From positions 1,203,675 through 1,240,952 of the forward strand of contig CP070649.1 in NCBI GenBank assembly GCA_020354575.1: 37,278 nt of DNA, read 5' to 3'. The position numbers were made by a program, and so were the translations under genes. Position 1 is the stretch's first letter. Every line of letters begins with the position of its first letter. This document shows positions 33,109-37,278 of the stretch, in pieces. Below the pieces are notes generated by a model that was not told where the DNA came from, searched no databases, and was given only the letters and a program-made list of their open reading frames with translations. The stretch is from Candidatus Bathyarchaeota archaeon. GTDB lineage: Archaea > Thermoproteota > Bathyarchaeia > Bathyarchaeales > SOJC01.

Positions 33109-34166
33109 GTTGGTCAGCAGAGTTGGAACATGTTTCGAAGAGCTATGGCCAGATCTTAGCTCTTGATGATGCAACACTGAAGGTTGGTAAAAACGAAATC
33201 TTCACCCTAATTGGACCAAATGGCTCTGGGAAGACTACTTTGCTGAGGATTCTAGCTTGTATCGAAACACCAGATAACGGAAATGTATACTTACATGGGC
33301 GAAAAATTGATGACAAGAACAGGGATAAAGCGAAATTAAACACCACACTAGTCTTTCAGAGAACAAGCCTGTTCGCTACATCGGTATATAATAACATTGC
33401 TTATGGTTTGAGACTTCGAAATCTGTCAAAAAATCACGTTTACAGTGCTGTTAAAAGGGCATTAAGAACCGTAAGACTTGAAGGTTTCGAAAATCGACTA
33501 GCAAAGAAACTCTCTGGAGGAGAACAACAAAGAGTTTCATTAGCCCGAGCATTGGCGCTCGATACGTCTCTCTTGCTTCTTGATGAGCCAACAGCGAATT
33601 TGGACCCTAAAAGTGCTTCGCTTATTGAAGAGATAATCAAAGAAGTCAATCAAGAAAAGCAAAGAACGATCATAATGGCCACGCACAATCTATTTCAGGC
33701 TAAGCACATTGGAGAAAGTGCAGCCCTACTTGTGAATGGTCGCATTATAAAAATCGGAACCATTAGAGAAATGCTCACTGGAGAATCCGGCGAACTAGCT
33801 GAGTTAGCAAGAATCGAGAATATTTTTTCTGGTACTTTGGAACTTCTAGAAGGAGGTACTTCTCGTTTAAGTCTGGAAAATGGAATTTTAATAGAAACTG
33901 CTTTGGATAGAGAGGGTAGATTTTCTGTCTTCATCAGTCCTGAAGACATCATTATTTCCAAAAGAAGACTTGAATCCAGCGCTAGGAATGTCTTCAAAGG
34001 GACAATTGAAGAGATTCTGGATTATGGTTCATTAGTGAAACTGAAAGTCAACACCGGAAGGGATTTCATAGTGCAAATCACTAAACGGTCTTTTATCGAA
34101 ATGGGTCTGAATGTTGGTTCGCTGGTGTACCTTACTTTCAAAGCATCTTCCGTAAAGATCATATAA
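33105..34166 (+). CDS. tupC: Tungstate ABC transporter ATP-binding protein
   Basis: A 353-residue ABC ATPase. Walker A GPNGSGKTTLLR, signature LSGGEQQRVSLARAL, Walker B LLLLDEPTANLD and the H-loop ATHNLFQAK are intact. The last ~110 residues form a TOBE-like domain (FKGTIEEILDYGSLVKLKVN), typical of molybdate/tungstate ATPases and able to bind the oxyanion for feedback inhibition. The start is GTG overlapping the tupB stop. Third gene of tupABC. Confidence 0.9.
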   Translation: MSWSAELEHVSKSYGQILALDDATLKVGKNEIFTLIGPNGSGKTTLLRILACIETPDNGNVYLHGRKIDDKNRDKAKLNTTLVFQRTSLFATSVYNNIAYGLRLRNLSKNHVYSAVKRALRTVRLEGFENRLAKKLSGGEQQRVSLARALALDTSLLLLDEPTANLDPKSASLIEEIIKEVNQEKQRTIIMATHNLFQAKHIGESAALLVNGRIIKIGTIREMLTGESGELAELARIENIFSGTLELLEGGTSRLSLENGILIETALDREGRFSVFISPEDIIISKRRLESSARNVFKGTIEEILDYGSLVKLKVNTGRDFIVQITKRSFIEMGLNVGSLVYLTFKASSVKII

Positions 34167-34215
34167 TTTCATTTTGCTGTTGAATTTTGCATGCATAATG
34201 GAAACCGTACATGCA

Positions 34216-35592
34216 TTAAATGATTGATTCTCCGAAATGTTCAGCTATTAAAACTATATCGTCTATGCCTACATAGCTGTCTTCATTTATATCATAAATA
34301 GGATTCCAATTTTGATGGCCTGGGTAAGTACTGAAATGTTCAGCTACTGCAACAATATCATCTATGCCACAATACCCATCACCCGTGACATCATAATTCC
34401 AAGGACCTGCCAGCTTCACGAGCCAGAAATCAGAAGATCCGCTGCCAAAAGAATCTGTCTTTCCTATCATTAAATAACCTCGATCACTCGTCTCTATTAC
34501 CGAGAATGCCTGATCGACATAGGTTCCTCCATAGGTTTGATTCCATTGCAAGTTGCCAGCAATGTCCGCTTTGATTAGCCAGAAATCATATGAACCTGCT
34601 CCATAAGAGCGAGTATAGCCCGCAATCGCATAACCTCCATCACTTGTTTGAATCACAGAACGAGCAAAATCCCACCCACTTCCTCCAATCGTTTTATTCC
34701 ATTGAATATTTCCATCTGCATCCGTTTTTATTAACCATAGATCATAATCCTCAGCATTCGTATCATAGCTATAGCCTGTGAGAATATATCCTGTATCATT
34801 TGTCTGATCCAAAGAGTTAGCGACAAACCCATAATATTTCGCCCACTGTTGATCTCCATCAGCATTGGTTTTCACAAGGTTAGCAAAACCGGTACCTGCC
34901 ATTGCGTAACCTCCATCACTGGTCTGAACAAGGGCCAGGGCTTCATCAGGCGCTACATCTCCATATGTCTGGTTCCACTGTACGTTGCCTGATGCGTCAA
35001 TTTTGACAAGCCAAAAATCTCCCGAGTTAGCTCCCATGAAATCCTTTACCCCTGTTATTGCATATCCCCCATCGACGGTTTGCACAACAGAATGTGCAAA
35101 ATCCCAAGCAGCTTCTCCATAAGTTTTATCCCAAATGACATTTCCTTGGGAACCTGTTTTTAAAACCCAAAAATCATAGCTTCCTGCTCCAGTAGAACGT
35201 GTGCCACCTGCTATTACGTAGCCTCCATCATCAGTTTGAATAACCGCACTTGGCCAGTCATCATCGGTTCCTCCGAAAGTCTTGCTCCAGATTGTATTTC
35301 CTCTTGTATCGGTTTTGATTAGCAGACAATCAAGGTTCCCTGCACCAAACGAGTTGGTTCTGCCCACGAATACATACTTCCCATCATCAATCTGAACCAC
35401 TGAATATGCTTGATCCCACTCGGATCCTCCATATGCATTAGTCCAAGCGGTTAAGGGGGGTTGAGCAGTTTCCGATGTAGCAGACATAGAGAATAACTCT
35501 GAAAGTGCTTTGTATTCTTGAGCGTAGAATGCAACTCCTAGCACTATAGAAAAAATGAATACTAAGGCCACTTTGCGTATGACGTATTTCAA
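34216..35592 (-). CDS. Secreted seven-repeat protein with C-terminal dockerin
   Basis: A 458-residue protein with an N-terminal hydrophobic signal (VALVFIFSIVLGVAFYA). Residues ~50-395 hold seven ~50-residue repeats with the pattern D-x-A-x-S-V-x-Q-T-x-D-G-G-Y-x-x-x-G and a W-x-x-x-Y-G-G join, probably a beta-propeller. Residues ~398-455 are a type I dockerin: two calcium-loop/helix units, DVTGDGYCGIDDIVAVAEHF and DINEDSYVGIDDIVLIAEHF. Dockerins bind cohesin domains on other proteins. The start is a TTG at 35592. It lies convergent with tupC. The cohesin-like protein at 16551 is a possible partner by inference. Confidence 0.82.
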   Translation of the reverse strand: MKYVIRKVALVFIFSIVLGVAFYAQEYKALSELFSMSATSETAQPPLTAWTNAYGGSEWDQAYSVVQIDDGKYVFVGRTNSFGAGNLDCLLIKTDTRGNTIWSKTFGGTDDDWPSAVIQTDDGGYVIAGGTRSTGAGSYDFWVLKTGSQGNVIWDKTYGEAAWDFAHSVVQTVDGGYAITGVKDFMGANSGDFWLVKIDASGNVQWNQTYGDVAPDEALALVQTSDGGYAMAGTGFANLVKTNADGDQQWAKYYGFVANSLDQTNDTGYILTGYSYDTNAEDYDLWLIKTDADGNIQWNKTIGGSGWDFARSVIQTSDGGYAIAGYTRSYGAGSYDFWLIKADIAGNLQWNQTYGGTYVDQAFSVIETSDRGYLMIGKTDSFGSGSSDFWLVKLAGPWNYDVTGDGYCGIDDIVAVAEHFSTYPGHQNWNPIYDINEDSYVGIDDIVLIAEHFGESII

Positions 35593-35744
35593 TTCTCTTC
35601 TGCAAAATTAATATCTTGGTGAAAATTAACCCTTGTGGAATTATCTTCTATTTCCTTTTTTATGATTGAAAAGGCTAGGCAATGCTGGCTGGCAATCCTT
35701 ATATTCGCTAGATGAGACTATTTTTTCTTCAAGAGGTAACTTCG

Positions 35745-36962
35745 ATGGTAGATTTTAGTTTCACGGAAGAGCAGAAACTGATTCGGAACGAATTACGAGG
35801 ATGGTGTGAAAAGAATCTTCCTCTGGAGAAAATTCGAGAAATGGATAGCAATGGGGAAATTCCTCAATCGTTAGTGAAAAGCATGGCTGATATGGGATTA
35901 TTGATAATGACTGCCCCTGTAGAGCATGGAGGGACTGGAGCTGATTGGGTTACTGCCTGTATAGTTGGTGAGGAATTAGGGTATGCGGATATTAGTATCG
36001 CTCTACCGGTGCTGTGGCTTGTCGAATCATCTTGGGGTTATGTGGTTGACAAACATTGCAATGAGTATGTTAGAGAAAAAGTGATACGAAAAGCCATCAA
36101 AGGAGATGCTTTCATAGGCATAGCTTCCACCGAAGCTGGCGGTGGATCAGATGTTGCTAGCTTCAAATCTCATGCTAAGAAGAAAGGTAGTAAATGGATT
36201 CTAAATGGCGAAAAGATGTATCTCAGTGGCACAGAAGAGGCTAAGAAGTGGGGCGGAGGTTATTTTGTTAATGTGAGAACCTCACCTGCACCACCAGAAT
36301 CCCCCCATCGTGGTATGACAGGTTTCTATTTACCAATAGATACGCCAGGAGTTGAAATCAGTAAACGTTTTGAAGATATGGGGCGAATGGCCATATCAAC
36401 TGGGGGCTTTTCTATGGATAACGTGAGCCTGCCAGCGAATCACATTATTGGTGAAGTAGACAAGGGCTTTTATCTAACAATGGAAGGGTTCGATTGTGCA
36501 CGTATTTTGATAGGTGCAGTATGTTTAGGCGCAGCAAAACGCGCTCTAGAATTAGGAATGGATTATATCAAGGAACGAAGAGCCTTCGGACGACCGATTG
36601 GCAAGTTTGAAGGCATACAATTTGAGTTAGCAGATGACTGGGCTCGTCTAGCAGCACAGAGATCGCTTGTTTATAGGACAGCGTGGATGATGGACAAACG
36701 ATATGAGGAAAAAAGATTCACCCCTCTTGAAGTCGCCAAAATGATCTCTGCCTGCAAATTACTAACTCCGCACTTCGCATTTGATGTCTTCAAACATGTC
36801 ATGTTATGGTTTGGCGCGTATGGTTATACTAAGGAATGTCCAATCGAGATGGGATTGAGAGGCATAATGTCTTATTGCGTTGGCGCAGAAGGAACAGCAA
36901 ATATCCAGAGAGTAGTCATTGCCCGAGAACTGCTAGGAAAAGAATACATCGCCTATAAATAA
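35745..36962 (+). CDS. Acyl-CoA dehydrogenase
   Basis: A 405-residue acyl-CoA dehydrogenase: MVDFSFTEEQKLIRNELRGW, ASTEAGGGSDVASFKSH, SKWILNGEKMYLSGTEEAKK, RRAFGRPIGKFEGIQFELAD and the C-terminal GAEGTANIQRVVIARELLG, with Glu in the position of the MCAD base. The middle is longer and more charged than in the two enzymes at 21-23 kb, so a different acyl-CoA is likely; cyclic or dicarboxylic substrates are possible but unproven. The ATG at 35745 follows AGAGGTAA by about eight bases. It stands alone, between the divergent dockerin gene and proC. Confidence 0.88.
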   Translation: MVDFSFTEEQKLIRNELRGWCEKNLPLEKIREMDSNGEIPQSLVKSMADMGLLIMTAPVEHGGTGADWVTACIVGEELGYADISIALPVLWLVESSWGYVVDKHCNEYVREKVIRKAIKGDAFIGIASTEAGGGSDVASFKSHAKKKGSKWILNGEKMYLSGTEEAKKWGGGYFVNVRTSPAPPESPHRGMTGFYLPIDTPGVEISKRFEDMGRMAISTGGFSMDNVSLPANHIIGEVDKGFYLTMEGFDCARILIGAVCLGAAKRALELGMDYIKERRAFGRPIGKFEGIQFELADDWARLAAQRSLVYRTAWMMDKRYEEKRFTPLEVAKMISACKLLTPHFAFDVFKHVMLWFGAYGYTKECPIEMGLRGIMSYCVGAEGTANIQRVVIARELLGKEYIAYK

Positions 36963-36996
36963 TTCGTGCGAGATCGACAATACCCTTCATTCTTCT

Positions 36997-37278
36997 TTAA
37001 GCCAGTGACAGGCCTTTAGCCCTTCTTGCAGCTTCTGTAACTGCAGCGATAAGAGTCGCTCGTAGTTTGCCTTGTTCAAGGGCGAGTAATCCTTCTACAG
37101 TAGTACCCGCCGGAGTCGCCACCATATCTTTAAGCTTGGCGGGATGTTCTCCAGTCTCCACGACCATTTTTGCAGCGCCAAGTGTAGTCTGAGCGGCGAG
37201 AACTGTTGATATATCCTTAGGAAGACCAAGCCTCAATCCTGCGTCTGCAAGCGCATCGATAATGACAAAGATGTAAGC
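36997..37278 (-). CDS. proC: Pyrroline-5-carboxylate reductase, N-terminus cut by the window edge
   Basis: The visible 93 residues are the C-terminal dimerisation domain of pyrroline-5-carboxylate reductase: YIFVIIDALADAG, LRLGLP, LAAQTTLGAAKMVVETGEHP and the signature KDMVATPAGTTVEGLLALEQ. The NAD(P)H-binding N-terminal half lies beyond the right end of the window. It reduces pyrroline-5-carboxylate to proline. The tail ends in AARRAKGLSLA just after the stop of the convergent acyl-CoA dehydrogenase gene. Confidence 0.9.
   Translation of the reverse strand, partial: AYIFVIIDALADAGLRLGLPKDISTVLAAQTTLGAAKMVVETGEHPAKLKDMVATPAGTTVEGLLALEQGKLRATLIAAVTEAARRAKGLSLA

Noticed and set aside
9049-34197. 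TTGCATGCATA at 9049-9059 and again at 34187-34197
   Set aside because: The core is a simple self-complementary ATGCAT run and the two sites share no promoter context; not enough to call an operator.
1-37278. CRISPR arrays, insertion sequences and rRNA genes
   Set aside because: No regularly spaced repeats, transposase-like ORFs or rRNA core sequences were seen on either strand.

Overview
The window looks like a chromosomal segment of an uncultivated archaeon, most likely of the TACK group and Bathyarchaeia-like. Evidence: a tRNA-Arg gene with two introns, including a bulge-helix-bulge intron inside the anticodon stem; an archaeal type IV pilus operon with class III prepilin signals; PadR and ribbon-helix-helix regulators; a DUF996 membrane protein; an archaeal-type thymidylate synthase; a protein with a TackOD1-like zinc-ribbon module; a formaldehyde-activating enzyme domain; and TATA-type promoters. 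There is no rRNA, CRISPR array or insertion sequence. The lineage is an inference from gene content, not a phylogenetic result. Layout, left half: 1-2.4 kb holds a cut hypothetical gene, a stand-alone flavodoxin, an MFS transporter and a 22-codon mini-ORF. 2.4-4.4 kb holds a degenerate isoprenyl diphosphate synthase homologue beside two divergent PadR regulators. 4.5-5.9 kb is a beta-CASP/RNase J-like hydrolase. 6.1-9.4 kb is a patchwork: a broken ABC ATPase, a short membrane ORF, a DUF996 protein, a nucleotidyltransferase-kinase fusion and a small membrane protein. 9.4-12.4 kb is the most unusual locus: an unrecognised 427-aa protein divergent from a single-chain fusion of a DapA-family aldolase to a complete formaldehyde-activating enzyme (Fae). 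12.4-14.7 kb is galT plus a glycosyltransferase. 15-18.5 kb holds a ferritin-like protein, an RHH regulator, the tRNA, a membrane-anchored winged-helix protein with a cohesin-like outer domain, thymidylate synthase and a small four-cysteine protein. Right half: 18.6-20.3 kb is a RimK-type ATP-grasp ligase followed directly by fdhD. 20.4-21 kb is an ECF transporter S component with an operator-like palindrome. 21-24.3 kb carries two acyl-CoA dehydrogenases and an enoyl-CoA hydratase. 24.6-25.6 kb is the TackOD1-like protein. 25.6-31.1 kb is a five-gene pilus operon. 31.3-34.2 kb is a tungstate-type ABC transporter (tupABC). 34.2-35.6 kb is a secreted seven-repeat protein ending in a dockerin. 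A third acyl-CoA dehydrogenase and the cut end of proC close the window. A C1/tungsten theme links several genes by inference: Fae would feed formaldehyde to tetrahydromethanopterin, ThyA would use the methylene carrier, the ATP-grasp ligase resembles the enzymes that glutamylate such cofactors, FdhD matures formate dehydrogenases, and TupABC supplies tungstate. The acyl-CoA dehydrogenases and hydratase suggest acyl-CoA or branched-chain acid oxidation. At sequence level the strongest regulatory signal is a promoter/operator design (TATA, 18 bp, ATATGTCT-N6-AGACATAT, 23 bp, CTGTTCAAC) shared exactly by a PadR gene near 4 kb and the four-cysteine protein gene near 18.4 kb, which suggests one regulon.
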